DNA of 64,000 nucleotides from an uncultured Nesterenkonia sp. (GCA_947494195.1 CANLUC010000002.1:1-64000), one strand, 5' to 3'; numbered from the stretch's first letter, positions 8,390-17,906 are shown. Translations and numbers: made by a program. Notes: a model not told the origin generated them from the letters alone.

Positions 8390-9097
8390 ATGACAGATTC
8401 CCACAACGGTCCCCCGCGGGTGCTTATCGTCGATGACGAAGAACCCCTGGTGCGACTCGTGGAGCGGTATCTCAGCCGTGAGGAACTCGCGGTGGAGTCC
8501 ACGGGCGACGGTGATGCCGCCGTGGAGCTGGTCCGGACGCACGACCCGGCTGTGGTGATCCTGGACCTTGGTCTGCCGGGTATGGACGGGATCGAAGTGT
8601 GTCGTCAGATTCGACGCTTTTCGGACTGCTACATCCTCATGCTCACCGCACGTGCAGAAGAAGTTGACCGGCTCATCGGACTCTCCGTGGGTGCAGATGA
8701 CTACGTCACGAAACCATTCAGCCCCCGGGAACTGGTGCTGCGCGTCCGTGCGCTGCTGCGTCGACCCCGTCAGGCACCCGCAGGCGATGGACGTTCAGTG
8801 ACCCTCGGCGAGCTCCATATTGATCTGGCCGGGAGGGGAGTAGACCTCAGGGGTGTACCTATCGATCTCACGCCGACGGAGTTCGACATTCTGGCTACCC
8901 TGGTCGCAGAGCCTGGGGTCGCGCTTTCGCGACGAGAGCTGATCACCAGGGTCTGGGGTCAGGACTGGGTCGGTGACAGTCACTTGGTCGATGTCCACAT
9001 CGGTCATCTGCGTCGAAAACTCGGTGATGACCCGGTCAGCCCGGAGTTCATACATACCGTCCGCGGAGTCGGGTACAAGGCAGGGACCCCACGATGA
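8390..9097 (+). CDS. OmpR-family response regulator
   Basis: A 235-residue regulator. The receiver domain (residues 10-122) has acidic D15/D16, phospho-acceptor D59 in VILDLGLPG and K108 in YVTKPF. A winged-helix DNA-binding domain follows (about 135-232, ending TVRGVGYK). It overlaps the histidine kinase gene by four bases (ATGA), forming a classic two-component operon. The signal is unknown; downstream genes (DUF418 protein, DUF305 lipoprotein) are possible targets. Confidence 0.93.
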   Translation: MTDSHNGPPRVLIVDDEEPLVRLVERYLSREELAVESTGDGDAAVELVRTHDPAVVILDLGLPGMDGIEVCRQIRRFSDCYILMLTARAEEVDRLIGLSVGADDYVTKPFSPRELVLRVRALLRRPRQAPAGDGRSVTLGELHIDLAGRGVDLRGVPIDLTPTEFDILATLVAEPGVALSRRELITRVWGQDWVGDSHLVDVHIGHLRRKLGDDPVSPEFIHTVRGVGYKAGTPR

Positions 9098-10221
9098 ACC
9101 CACATCAGCCAGTCTCAGGGCTGGGAGTGAGGATCTTTGCGGCGCTGATTCTGGTTCTCTGTGTTGCTGCGCTGACCGCCTGGCTGGTGGCCCTGGTGAT
9201 CGGGCCCGCGATCTTTCATGACCACATGCTGATGGCCGACCAGGCTGGCTCCTCGTCTGGGGTCATCCTCCACGCCGAGGAAGCCTTCGACGCAGCCTGG
9301 CAGATCTCTCTACTGCTGGCGCTAGCGGCAGCGTTCATCACGTCGGTGTTTGTCACGATCTTTCTTGTGCGTCGGCTGGTCAAGCCCATTCGCGACGTCC
9401 GGGGCGCGGTCAACAAAGTCGCCGCTGGTGACTACTCGGCAAGGGCTCCTCAGGGCAGCATCGGTGCCGAATTTTCTGAACTGATCGGCGCTTTCAACAC
9501 GATGGCCAGCGAATTGGACCAGACCGAGCACACACGAAAACGGCTCCTTTCAGACCTGGCTCACGAGATGCGCACCCCCGTCGCCACCGTGGACGGATAC
9601 CTCGAAGCCATGCAAGACGGCGTAGCCCAGGCCGACGACGAGACCCTGAACATGCTTCGCGAACAGACCGAACGCCTCACACGCCTCGCCGAGGACATCT
9701 CGCTGGTCAGTGCCGCCGAGGAGCAGCGCCTGAGTATGCACTCGGCGCCGGTCCGGGCCAGTGACCTCCTCACAGCAGCGGCATCCCAGACTCGAAGGCG
9801 CTATCAGGACCATGGAGTGAGCCTCCGCATCCACGCCAGCGACCACGCGCAGAACGCGGTGATCACCGTCGACCGCAACCGTATCGGACAAGTTCTCACC
9901 AACCTTCTAGATAACGCTCTGCAGCACACCGTGCCCGGCGACGAAGTGATCCTCACAGCGCAGCTGACCAAGACGTCAGTGATCTTGGAAGTCGCTGACA
10001 CCGGCCAGGGCATCGCCGCGGAGCACCTGCCCCATATCTTTGAACGCTTCTATCGCGTGGACACCGCCCGCGACCGCAAACATGGTGGCTCTGGGATCGG
10101 GCTGGCAATCGTGCGCTCCATCGTCACCGCTCACGCAGGCACAGTCGGGGCACGCAGCGAGGGCCCAGACGAAGGGGCCGTGTTCACGGTGACCCTGCCT
10201 CGTGACCGACCCGGCCCATGA
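9094..10221 (+). CDS. Membrane sensor histidine kinase
   Basis: A 375-residue HAMP-type kinase. Two membrane helices (about 13-37 and 68-92) flank a short extracellular loop of about 30 residues containing several His and Met. HAMP follows (about 93-145), then the HisKA box with H157 in LAHEMRTP, the N box NLLDNALQH and G boxes DTGQGI and GGSGIGLAIV. It is the partner of the overlapping response regulator. The very short sensor loop points to membrane-linked sensing or a small metal-type signal; this is inference. Confidence 0.92.
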   Translation: MNPHQPVSGLGVRIFAALILVLCVAALTAWLVALVIGPAIFHDHMLMADQAGSSSGVILHAEEAFDAAWQISLLLALAAAFITSVFVTIFLVRRLVKPIRDVRGAVNKVAAGDYSARAPQGSIGAEFSELIGAFNTMASELDQTEHTRKRLLSDLAHEMRTPVATVDGYLEAMQDGVAQADDETLNMLREQTERLTRLAEDISLVSAAEEQRLSMHSAPVRASDLLTAAASQTRRRYQDHGVSLRIHASDHAQNAVITVDRNRIGQVLTNLLDNALQHTVPGDEVILTAQLTKTSVILEVADTGQGIAAEHLPHIFERFYRVDTARDRKHGGSGIGLAIVRSIVTAHAGTVGARSEGPDEGAVFTVTLPRDRPGP

Positions 10222-10337
10222 AGATTTCATGAAAGACAGCCATTCATCGTTATCTCCCTGTTACTTGAGGATAGACTCGAAGGCTGCGTGCGACCAGAGG
10301 CGCAGAAATTCAGAGAGCCGACCAGACAGGGGCGAGC

Positions 10338-11429
10338 GTGTCGACTGAGCAGGACCCCTCCCCTCAGGGACAGCCGCAACCAGCCCGAGGGCGAATGTTG
10401 GCCCTGGACGCCGCCCGAGGGCTGGCCGTCATCGGCATGATCGCCATCAACACCGGCCCCCGCGGCGACGATGAACTCCTGGAACTGCTCTACCGGGTTC
10501 CCTATGGTCGCGCCTCGTTGCTCTTCGTCCTGCTCGGTGGCATCGGGTTATCTCTCATGACGCGGCATGCACGCCAACAACCCGCCCGTCTGCCATGGGC
10601 ATCTCTGCTGTGGCGCTGCGCCCTGTTGCTCCTGGGTGGTCTGGCCCTGCAGAGTTTGGACCACGGGGTCTCCGTGATCCTGCAGATCTATGCCCTGCTG
10701 ATCCTCTTCTCGCTGCCTTTGCTCCGAGCATCGGGCAGAGCCCTGTTGCTGGTGACGGTCCTAAGTGCCCTCGCCGGTCCGGTCTTGTGGCTCATGGTGC
10801 AGGCGCAGACTGATGGTCGCTTCGATCGAGGTCCCGTCTCGGCTTCTGGATCGCCTGGGGAAATCGTGACCGGCATCGTGCTGACGGGGCCCTACCCGCT
10901 CATCGTCTGGGGAGCCCCGTTCGTCTTCGGCATCTGGTTGGGCCGCCAGAGGCTCACTGACTCGAATGTGAGCACCCGCCTGATCCTCTGGGGTGCAGTC
11001 GCCGCGGTGGGGGCGCGCTTGTTCTCGATTCCTCTGGTGGAGATCTTCGGCGAACCCACCAGCCATAACGAATGGCAGAGACTGGTCAGTGCCGTCGCGC
11101 ACTCCCAAATGCCCCTGTGGTTGATCAGCGGCGCCGGGTCGGCAGTATTTGTCCTTGGCGTATGCCTGAAGATCCGCTCCTGGTCCCGGCCGGCACTGTC
11201 ACCGCTGATCTTCTTAGGTCAGATGGCCCTGACGGCCTACGTCGGGCACCTGCTGATCCTCGCGTTCATCGTGCGTCCCGGACCGGACACCTTGGCCCAG
11301 GGCATGATCGCCACCGCCGGCACAGTACTTGTGCTGACGGTCTTCGCCTCGCTCTGGCGCTGGCGATTCAACCGCGGACCTTTGGAGGCGTTGTTGCGGG
11401 TGCCGAAGCTACGCCGCACCCCGCTCTGA
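10338..11429 (+). CDS. DUF418 / heparan-alpha-glucosaminide acetyltransferase-like membrane protein
   Basis: A 363-residue protein with about ten membrane helices. The N-terminal LALDAARGLAVIGMIAINTGP stretch and the C-terminal GQMALTAYVGHLL motif mark the DUF418 / DUF1624 (acyltransferase_3-like) group of bacterial membrane proteins. The precise activity is unknown; transfer of acyl groups across the membrane is suggested by the family. GTG at 10338 is the start, with GGGGCGAG upstream. It may be cotranscribed with the two-component system 116 bases upstream. Confidence 0.75.
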   Translation: MSTEQDPSPQGQPQPARGRMLALDAARGLAVIGMIAINTGPRGDDELLELLYRVPYGRASLLFVLLGGIGLSLMTRHARQQPARLPWASLLWRCALLLLGGLALQSLDHGVSVILQIYALLILFSLPLLRASGRALLLVTVLSALAGPVLWLMVQAQTDGRFDRGPVSASGSPGEIVTGIVLTGPYPLIVWGAPFVFGIWLGRQRLTDSNVSTRLILWGAVAAVGARLFSIPLVEIFGEPTSHNEWQRLVSAVAHSQMPLWLISGAGSAVFVLGVCLKIRSWSRPALSPLIFLGQMALTAYVGHLLILAFIVRPGPDTLAQGMIATAGTVLVLTVFASLWRWRFNRGPLEALLRVPKLRRTPL

Positions 11430-11622
11430 TCTTGCACCACGGTCTGACCGGGCACAGCCGCGATGAGAGTCATCCAGTCATCGGCGGTTCGCCTCTCGCA
11501 GTGAAGGAGCCACCTGGTTTCGATGAAGATTCCCTGAAGACCAGGCGTCGTCGGCATGAGCGCGAATACACCGGTGTTGACTCAGGCATCATCGGCAATG
11601 TGCCTGACACAGGAGGAACCCC

Positions 11623-12237
11623 ATGACGACGAAGACCTTGACTGCAAGCATCGGAGCTTTCGCCCTCGCGGCCACCCTGGCCGGGTGCGGCTCATCAGAA
11701 GAGTCCAGCGAATCGGCACCGGAGACGACCCAGAGCGCCGAGGAAGTGTCAGCGCAGTACAACGAGGCAGACGTGGACTACGTCTCAGGCATGGCGATGC
11801 ATCACCAGCAGGCTGTGGAGATGTCCGACATCCTGCTCGAGAAGGACGACGTGGAGCCAGAGGTCACCACTCTGGCCGAAGACATCCGCGAGGCCCAGGG
11901 CCCTGAGATCGAGCAGATGCAAGCCTGGCTGGACGCCTGGGGCGAAACGGGCACCAACGATGAGGACATGGAAAGCATGGACTCGATGGAGGGCATGTCG
12001 GAGATGGAAGGCATGATGAGCCAGGGCGACCTCAGTACGCTGGAGAACGCTACCGGCACAGAGGCGGCCCAGTTGTTCCTGGAGCAGATGATCGCCCACC
12101 ATGAAGGTGCGGTGTCCTCCGCCGAAGGTCACCTGGAGAACGGTGAGAACCCCGAGGCCCTGGAGCTCTCGGAGACCATCATCTCGGACCAGCAGGCCGA
12201 GATCGACGAGATGGCAACCATGCTCGAAGAACTCTGA
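11623..12237 (+). CDS. Met-rich DUF305 lipoprotein
   Basis: A 204-residue secreted lipoprotein: signal peptide with lipobox LAGC (Cys about residue 24), then two DUF305 (ferritin-like four-helix) halves with the metal-ligand-like motifs GMAMHHQQAVEM and MIAHHEGAVSSA. Between them lies an Asp/Glu/Met stretch with nine Met in about 25 residues (around MESMDSMEGMSEMEGMM). DUF305 proteins are frequent in copper and silver resistance loci, so extracytoplasmic metal binding is likely but unproven. AGGAGGAACCCC precedes the ATG. Confidence 0.85.
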   Translation: MTTKTLTASIGAFALAATLAGCGSSEESSESAPETTQSAEEVSAQYNEADVDYVSGMAMHHQQAVEMSDILLEKDDVEPEVTTLAEDIREAQGPEIEQMQAWLDAWGETGTNDEDMESMDSMEGMSEMEGMMSQGDLSTLENATGTEAAQLFLEQMIAHHEGAVSSAEGHLENGENPEALELSETIISDQQAEIDEMATMLEEL

Positions 12238-12259
12238 CCAACCAAGAAGAGGGGGCGTT

Positions 12260-12283
12260 GCCGGGATGCAGCTACATCCCGGC
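12260..12283. terminator. Bidirectional hairpin terminator
   Basis: Perfect nine-base arms (12260-12268 and 12275-12283), extendable outwards with mismatches into GAGGGGGC/GCCCTTCTC, lie between the convergent DUF305 and F510_1955-like genes. Confidence 0.75.
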
Positions 12284-12320
12284 AGTGCCCTTCTCTTTCT
12301 GGGGTTCTTCTCGGCTCGCG

Positions 12321-13181
12321 TCAGGCCAGCTGTTCGACGGTGTTTCCACCATCCACGGTGCGCAGCACAGTGGAGTCCACGACCAGCAGCGCTTCCACTG
12401 AACCGTCTTCGGTGAGGCCGGCGCCGAGGGCCACGACCTCGCCCACCGGCTCCTCACTGGCGGTCCAGCTCTGCCCGGAGTCGCGGCTGGTGAACAGTCG
12501 CCCATCAGTAGCTGACCCGACGATCGTGGTCTCATCGGCCCAGGCCACACGCGAGATCAGCCCCGGGGTCTCAAGGGTCTCCCAGCTGGCGCCGTCGGTG
12601 GAGAGCAGCAGCCCGGATTCGGTGGCTGCGGCGATCTCCCCCGTCCCTGGTGCCATGGCCAGGGCTGCCGGTGGGGCCGGGATCGCCAGGGTCTCCCAGT
12701 TCTGGCCGTCTGTGCTCATGCGCAGCTCTCCGTCGAAACCGACGATACGATCAGCGCCCGCGGTCAGAGCGTGGAAGTCCGATTCACCGCCTCGGGAGAG
12801 CACCTTCCAACTCTCTCCCTGGTCGATCGACTCGATCAGACCCACCGGCTCCGGCAGGTCACTCCCCGCCCCTGGGTGGCCCGACGCAAAATAGCGGCCC
12901 TCCGGCGTGACAGTAAATCCCATGAGATCCACGGTCGGGCCAACTGCCGTCAGTTCTCGGTCTTGGAGCCCGAACAGGCCCTCGTGAGTGGCCAGCAGCA
13001 CTACTGCAGGAGTGGCTGGATCGCGGACTATCGCGTGAACGTGGCTGACAATCGGGCCGACACTGCTTCCGGCGCCCGCTGGGGTCGCCTGCTGAGCCTC
13101 TGGGGCACAGGCGGCCATGGTGCCGGCACCAAGCATCCCAAGGCCCCCGGTCAACAGGTGTCTGCGAGTCAAAGGGTTCAT
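12321..13181 (-). CDS. F510_1955-like beta-propeller lipoprotein
   Basis: A 286-residue exported lipoprotein. The N-terminus has RRHLLTGGLG and a lipobox MAAC (Cys about residue 25), and the body shows repeated Asp-box/BNR-type units (SIDQGESWKVL, STDGQNWETL, STDGASWETL, SRDSGQSWTA), so a sialidase/Vps10-like beta-propeller. Proteins of this F510_1955 type commonly sit beside copper genes in Gram-positives and lack a proven glycosidase activity. ATG at 13179-13181 is preferred over an upstream TTG. Confidence 0.8.
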   Translation of the reverse strand: MNPLTRRHLLTGGLGMLGAGTMAACAPEAQQATPAGAGSSVGPIVSHVHAIVRDPATPAVVLLATHEGLFGLQDRELTAVGPTVDLMGFTVTPEGRYFASGHPGAGSDLPEPVGLIESIDQGESWKVLSRGGESDFHALTAGADRIVGFDGELRMSTDGQNWETLAIPAPPAALAMAPGTGEIAAATESGLLLSTDGASWETLETPGLISRVAWADETTIVGSATDGRLFTSRDSGQSWTASEEPVGEVVALGAGLTEDGSVEALLVVDSTVLRTVDGGNTVEQLA

Positions 13182-13413
13182 GGATCGTTTCCGCCCCAAT
13201 CATAGATTTCGACCCCCCACTTTATCCATCGCCATGTACCGAAACTGGTGGCAACCGACCGTGATTCTCTGAAGATTTGATGAAGGTAGTTCTCGCGGTG
13301 CTCCTGGCCTGATGTACTCCGAATGAGGGTCGCCAACCCTGGTCTGAAGGTGATCGCAGACTCTACTGGGCGGCGCCACGCCCGTAATCCCGTGCGCTGA
13401 TTGTCCTTGCACG

Positions 13414-13458
13414 TACCCCAGGGTCTATTGACAGGTCCTTCTAGACCGTGTGACCTGT
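13414..13458 (+). promoter_or_regulatory. Putative promoter/operator of the 18-Cys protein gene
   Basis: TTGACA (13428-13433) resembles a -35 box. A perfect seven-base inverted repeat, ACAGGTC (13431-13437) and GACCTGT (13452-13458), spans the promoter. Just upstream ACCCCAGGGT (13415-13424) is a short GC palindrome reminiscent of CsoR-type sites. The -10 is not clear. No regulator gene is adjacent. Confidence 0.4.
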
Positions 13459-13516
13459 TTACACAAGCCAAAGACAGCCACACTATGAACCGCAGTAGGA
13501 GAGAAAGAGCAGGACT

Positions 13517-13927
13517 ATGACTCATCATGTGACGTCCATGTTGGACACTTATCCCAAAGATCTTTCCGGGGTCGACAAGCAGAAGCTGGCCGAGTGCATC
13601 GAAGCCTGTTTCGACTGCGCGCAGACCTGTACCGCCTGTGCCGATGCCTGCCTTGCCGAAGACACGGTCGTGGAACTGAGCACCTGTATTCGCAAGAACG
13701 CCGACTGCGCCGATATCTGTGTGACGACCGGAAACCTCCTCTCACGTCAGACGGGTACAAACACTGAGGTCGTCCGAGCCGTCCTAGAAGCATGCCGCGC
13801 CGCATGCAAGTCCTGCGCGGACGAATGCGCCCAGCACGCAGAGCATCACGATCACTGCCGTATCTGCGCCGAAGCGTGCCGTCGGTGCGAACAGGCGTGC
13901 GCAGACCTCCTGGCCTCCTTGGACTAA
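13517..13927 (+). CDS. Four-helix-bundle Cys-rich (DUF326/Csp-type) copper-binding protein
   Basis: A 136-residue protein with 18 Cys in CxxxC/CxxC patterns along predicted helices (CIEACFDCAQTCTACADAC, then CRAACKSCADEC and CRICAEACRRCEQAC), plus a His cluster (HAEHHDHC). This is the signature of the DUF326 four-helix bundle family, which includes copper storage proteins that hold many Cu(I) ions inside the bundle. No signal peptide is present, so it acts in the cytosol (Csp3-like). Its neighbours are DUF305 and F510_1955-type genes, supporting copper handling. Confidence 0.88.
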   Translation: MTHHVTSMLDTYPKDLSGVDKQKLAECIEACFDCAQTCTACADACLAEDTVVELSTCIRKNADCADICVTTGNLLSRQTGTNTEVVRAVLEACRAACKSCADECAQHAEHHDHCRICAEACRRCEQACADLLASLD

Positions 13928-14132
13928 GCAATATCCCGGGTGACTCCTTCCGTCGACGTGACACCGGAGTTACCAGGTGTTTTTCAGGGAGTTATAGCAG
14001 CCCCCAGAACACGTCAAGGTCGCTGTAAGTCGGGGCGTCATCGGCTTAATGTCCCCTCGAAGGGGATTCACATACAACGCGCTGGGCTGAAAAAGCATGC
14101 TCAAGCCCACCTAAGAGAACGGATCTTGGCCC

Positions 14133-14738
14133 ATGTCAGACACGCACAAGAACGATGCGCAGGACCACGGTCGCCAGGACTCCTCCCCCGGCCCCTCTCA
14201 CCAGAAAAAGATGTACCTCCGATTCGGTGCCATGATCCTCACCGGGATGGTGGTGATGTATGGCCTCATGTTCGTGAGCTCCTGGGAGTGGAGCCACGTG
14301 CGCCTCAGTGAAAGCCGCATGATCATGGCGCTGACCATGGGCGGCGCCATGGGACTGGTGATGTTCGCGTGGATGATGAACATGTACAAGAACACCAAGG
14401 CCAACATCGCTGTCGTCGTGATCAGCGTGCTGCTACTCGGCACCGGTGTCGTCCTGGACCGCAGCCAGGTCACGGTGCAGGACACCGCCTACATGAAATC
14501 GATGATCCCGCATCATTCGATGGCAATCACTCGTTCAGAGCGCGCGAATCTCGAGGATGTCCGGGTGTGCGAGCTCGCCGTGGCGATCAGCGAGGCTCAG
14601 CGGCGCGAGATCTCCGAAATGGACTGGCTGATTGAAGACATCGAACGCCATGGCACCGCCACAACCGTCGAAGAGGCCGATGCCCGACCAGTCCCCGAGT
14701 ACCAGGAGACCGCAGACCTGGAATGCCCCACCGAGTAA
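14133..14738 (+). CDS. Membrane-anchored DUF305 protein
   Basis: A 201-residue protein: hydrophilic His-containing N-terminus, three Met-rich membrane helices (about 30-50, 62-84 and 90-108) and a C-terminal DUF305 segment with MIPHHSMAITRSERA and SEAQRREISEMDWLIEDI. Only one DUF305 half is present. The Met-rich helices (MVVMYGLMF, MIMALTMGGAMGLVMFAWMMNM) fit a thioether-metal context. The ribosome site is weak. It ends 234 bases from the convergent complex I-like operon. Confidence 0.75.
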   Translation: MSDTHKNDAQDHGRQDSSPGPSHQKKMYLRFGAMILTGMVVMYGLMFVSSWEWSHVRLSESRMIMALTMGGAMGLVMFAWMMNMYKNTKANIAVVVISVLLLGTGVVLDRSQVTVQDTAYMKSMIPHHSMAITRSERANLEDVRVCELAVAISEAQRREISEMDWLIEDIERHGTATTVEEADARPVPEYQETADLECPTE

Positions 14739-14972
14739 TTTGAGAGTTCTCTCGCCCACCGTCCTGATGCGGCGAGAAGGCCATCAGGCCGGCCACACAC
14801 GACAGGCTTAAGCAGCTGCATGGTGGACGTCAAATCCACGTGACAAGAACTGTGACGAAGGTGGCCGCGATGACGGACAGGTGGACCCCCCTTTGAGCTG
14901 GTAAACCTGCCTCGACCCGCCCACCCGGGCCGGTCGCTCCGTCCTGGGGCTGGATGGCTGGGTTGTCACCGC
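14739..14972. other. Intergenic region between convergent genes
   Basis: No gene and no strong hairpin terminator recognised between the DUF305 membrane gene and the end of the complex I-like operon. Confidence 0.4.
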
Positions 14973-16406
14973 CTAGAGCAACAGAGGGCCTTCTAAAGTT
15001 GCCCACAGCAAACCGGCCAGGATGCCGAGTCCCAGGCTCGCGGCCGCGGCAGCACTGGCGGTGGCTAAGGGCCAGGCGGCTGCCCCACCGGAGCGGGGAA
15101 AGCCCGGGGACTCCTCGGCAGGCCGGGCGAAAACGGGGCCGATCCAGCGCAGGTAGTAGAAGAGGCTAAGCAGGCTGTTGAGCATCACGACTAGGGCCAA
15201 CCAGCCATGACCACCGTCCCAGGCGGCGGTGGCCGTGGTGAGCTTGCCGACGAACACGCCCAGCGGTGGGGTGCCCACCAGTCCCAACAGCGCGATAAGC
15301 AGAGTCAGTGCTAGCCCGGGCCTGCTACGGGCCAAGCCCCGGTAGGCGGTGAGTTCCCTGTGCTTCGGTAGCGTCGCGGTGACCGCGAAAGCCGCCACGT
15401 TAGTGAGAGCGTAGGCGGCCAGGTAGAACAACAGCGAGGGCAGGGCGAGGTCGCTGCGCCCGGCGGCGGAGACGGGCACAAGCAGGAACCCGACTTGGGC
15501 CACTGTCGACCAGCCCAGCAGCCGGCGGGGGTCACGTTGCCAGTAAGCGGCGAGATTGCCCAGGAACATCGATACCGTGGCCAGTGCCGCCGCGACGACC
15601 AGCCAGGAGTCGTTTCCGGTCGCGACGGTAGCTACGAGCCGGTACACGGCCACCAGTGCTCCGATTTTAGGCACGGTGGTGAGGAATGTGGCGGCGGTGA
15701 CGCCTGCGCCTTGCGCCGCGTCGGGCACCCAGAAGTGGGCGGGCACCCCACCGGCCTTGAACAGCAGCCCGACCAGCACGCATAGCACGCCGGCGCCCAC
15801 AGCTGCGGTCGGTGCTGCAGGTAGCTCGTGGGTGAGTCGGGCGTAGTCGGTGCCGCCGGCCAGCGCGTAGAGCACAGTGACTCCGAGCATGAGCACGATT
15901 CCGGACAGCGCCCCCATGAAGTAGGTCTTCATGGCTGCTTCGGCCCCAGACCGACCGCTGGCGAGCCCCACGATCCCATACAGGGGGATGCTGGCAAGCA
16001 GGAATCCAACGATGAGCACGAGTAGGTCGGTGGCCCCGGCCAGCACCATCACCCCGGTGGTGGCGAAGAGCAGTAGCGCGTAGGTGTCGGACTCCCGCGG
16101 GGAACCAGCGATTTCCCCGCCTGCCACACCAAGGACTAACAGGGTGGTCAGGACGGCGATCACCCGAGCGGCGCCGGTGGCGGTGTCCACGGCGAAGGTG
16201 CCGGAGAATGCGGCCTGCGCGGGCCCGGCCATCGCCAGGGCTGCGGCGACGGCGGCGCCCAGCAGGGCCAGGGCGGCCACGGCACGGGCGATCGACTGCC
16301 GGTGACGGGGCAGAAACGATCCGCCCAACAAGACGATGAGGCCACCGACGAAGACAATGATCTCTGGCAGTAGCAGTGTAGGTTGCATCTGCATCGAGGC
16401 GTCCAC
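14973..16406 (-). CDS. NuoN-like antiporter subunit lacking the TM5 Glu
   Basis: A 477-residue polytopic protein of the Mrp/NuoN family with about 14 helices. It keeps the TM7 Lys motif GLLFKAGGVPAHFW and a TM8 Lys (VPKIG). In the TM5 motif, where NuoN normally has Glu in a GLE-x-x-S-L-P-L-Y context, this protein reads VGFLLASIPLY with Leu136. Glu at this place is a hallmark of the proton channel, so pumping may be altered. It is the last gene of the operon, starting four bases after the NuoM stop. ATG at 16406 or the nearby ATG at codon 5 or 7 could be used. Confidence 0.85.
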   Translation of the reverse strand: MDASMQMQPTLLLPEIIVFVGGLIVLLGGSFLPRHRQSIARAVAALALLGAAVAAALAMAGPAQAAFSGTFAVDTATGAARVIAVLTTLLVLGVAGGEIAGSPRESDTYALLLFATTGVMVLAGATDLLVLIVGFLLASIPLYGIVGLASGRSGAEAAMKTYFMGALSGIVLMLGVTVLYALAGGTDYARLTHELPAAPTAAVGAGVLCVLVGLLFKAGGVPAHFWVPDAAQGAGVTAATFLTTVPKIGALVAVYRLVATVATGNDSWLVVAAALATVSMFLGNLAAYWQRDPRRLLGWSTVAQVGFLLVPVSAAGRSDLALPSLLFYLAAYALTNVAAFAVTATLPKHRELTAYRGLARSRPGLALTLLIALLGLVGTPPLGVFVGKLTTATAAWDGGHGWLALVVMLNSLLSLFYYLRWIGPVFARPAEESPGFPRSGGAAAWPLATASAAAAASLGLGILAGLLWATLEGPLLL

Positions 16407-16409
16407 CAG

Positions 16410-17906
16410 CTACCTTCCGATCAGGTCGACGACGCTAGCTGAGGCCGGTTCGATCACTACTAGCAGCACCTGGGGCAGCACCCCGATGAGCAGTGATAGG
16501 GATAGTAGCGGACCGACCGACCACAGTTCCCGGCCACGGAGGTCTGCAAATCCGGTCGACTGGCCCTGCGTGTGCCCGGTGAAGACTTGCTGCAACGCCC
16601 GAAGGAATAAGGCGGCGGTGATCAGGATGCCTAGCAGAGCTATCGCGGTGACGGGGGCGACCGCGATGCTGCCGGCGAAGATCTGGAACTCTGCGATGAA
16701 CCCAGATAGGCCGGGCAGGCCCAGGGAGGCGAATGCCGCGACTGCGAACAGTGCCGCGTAGCGGGGTGCGGGGGCTGCCAGGCCGCCGTAGGAGCCCATC
16801 TCATAGGTGCCGGACCGGGCGTGCATCACCCCGGCCAGCAGGAATAGTGCAGCGGTGATCAGTCCGTGGCTGACCATCTGCACGACCGCGCCGGTGATTG
16901 CCACGGAACGGGCCTGGGCGCTGTCATCGACGGCGAGGCCTACAGCGCCCAGAGCCAGGATGATGTAGCCCATGTGGTTTACCGATGTGTAGGCGATCAT
17001 CCGTTTGAGGTTTGTCTGTGCCAGTGCCACGAGCGCGCCGTACAACACTGAGACGATACCGATCACCACGATCACCCAGGCCCACCCCCGCCACGCTTCG
17101 GGCAGGATCGGTATGGCGATGCGCACGAACCCGTAGGTGCCCATCTTCAGCAGCACTCCCGCCAGCACGGCAGAGCCAGTGGCCGGGGCATCAGTGTGAG
17201 CCGGGGGCAGCCAGGTATGGAAGGGAACGGTGGGAGTCTTCACGGCAAGACCCACCAGGATCGCCGCCAGGACCAGCCCGCCGGTCAGCGGGCTGTCCTG
17301 CAGCGGGGTGGCCGCGACAAGCTCGGGGATATCGAAAGTATGCGGATCCGAGAACACGTAGAGCCCGATGAAGCCCAACAGCAGGGCGAGAGAACCCAAG
17401 AACGTGTAGAGGAAGAACTTCAAGGCAGAACCTGCGGCGTTACCGTGACCCCACCCAGCGATCACGAAGTACATGCCCACGATCGACAGATCGAAGAACA
17501 CGAAGAACAAGATGAGGTCCGCGGCCACGAACACCCCGAGGCTCACGCCCTGAAGAAACAAGAACAGCGCCGTCTGCGCACGGGGCCGTTCGGAATCTCC
17601 AAGGGCGTAGATGGCACACGCCAGGAAGACAAACGCCGTCATAGCTAACAGAGGCAACGAGAGTCCGTCCACACCGACGTGGTAGCTACTGTTGACCCCC
17701 GGGATCCACGGCACCTGCTCCTCAAACGCCAACTCGTTGGGGCCCGGGTCCTCGTAACCAGCCCAGAGCACGCCGACGAGTACTAACTCCACGGCACTCA
17801 CAGCGACCCAAGCCCACCGAGCGGCCGCAGATCCGATTGAGGGCACAGCCACCATCACGGCGGCGGCAACCAAGGGCAAGAAGACAATCAGACTCAGCAT
17901 GCTCAT
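16410..17906 (-). CDS. NuoM-like antiporter subunit
   Basis: A 498-residue NuoM/ND4-type membrane protein with about 14 helices. Conserved features include VKTPTVPFHTWLPPAHTDAP (TM7 Lys and lipid-side loop), LLKMGTYGFVRI, and YTSVNHMGYI (TM8 region). The TM5 acidic residue is Asp139 (FFDLSIVGMYF) rather than the usual Glu. It overlaps the NuoL stop by four bases. In complex I this subunit is a proton-translocating antiporter-like channel; here the driving reaction is unknown. Confidence 0.9.
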   Translation of the reverse strand: MSMLSLIVFLPLVAAAVMVAVPSIGSAAARWAWVAVSAVELVLVGVLWAGYEDPGPNELAFEEQVPWIPGVNSSYHVGVDGLSLPLLAMTAFVFLACAIYALGDSERPRAQTALFLFLQGVSLGVFVAADLILFFVFFDLSIVGMYFVIAGWGHGNAAGSALKFFLYTFLGSLALLLGFIGLYVFSDPHTFDIPELVAATPLQDSPLTGGLVLAAILVGLAVKTPTVPFHTWLPPAHTDAPATGSAVLAGVLLKMGTYGFVRIAIPILPEAWRGWAWVIVVIGIVSVLYGALVALAQTNLKRMIAYTSVNHMGYIILALGAVGLAVDDSAQARSVAITGAVVQMVSHGLITAALFLLAGVMHARSGTYEMGSYGGLAAPAPRYAALFAVAAFASLGLPGLSGFIAEFQIFAGSIAVAPVTAIALLGILITAALFLRALQQVFTGHTQGQSTGFADLRGRELWSVGPLLSLSLLIGVLPQVLLVVIEPASASVVDLIGR

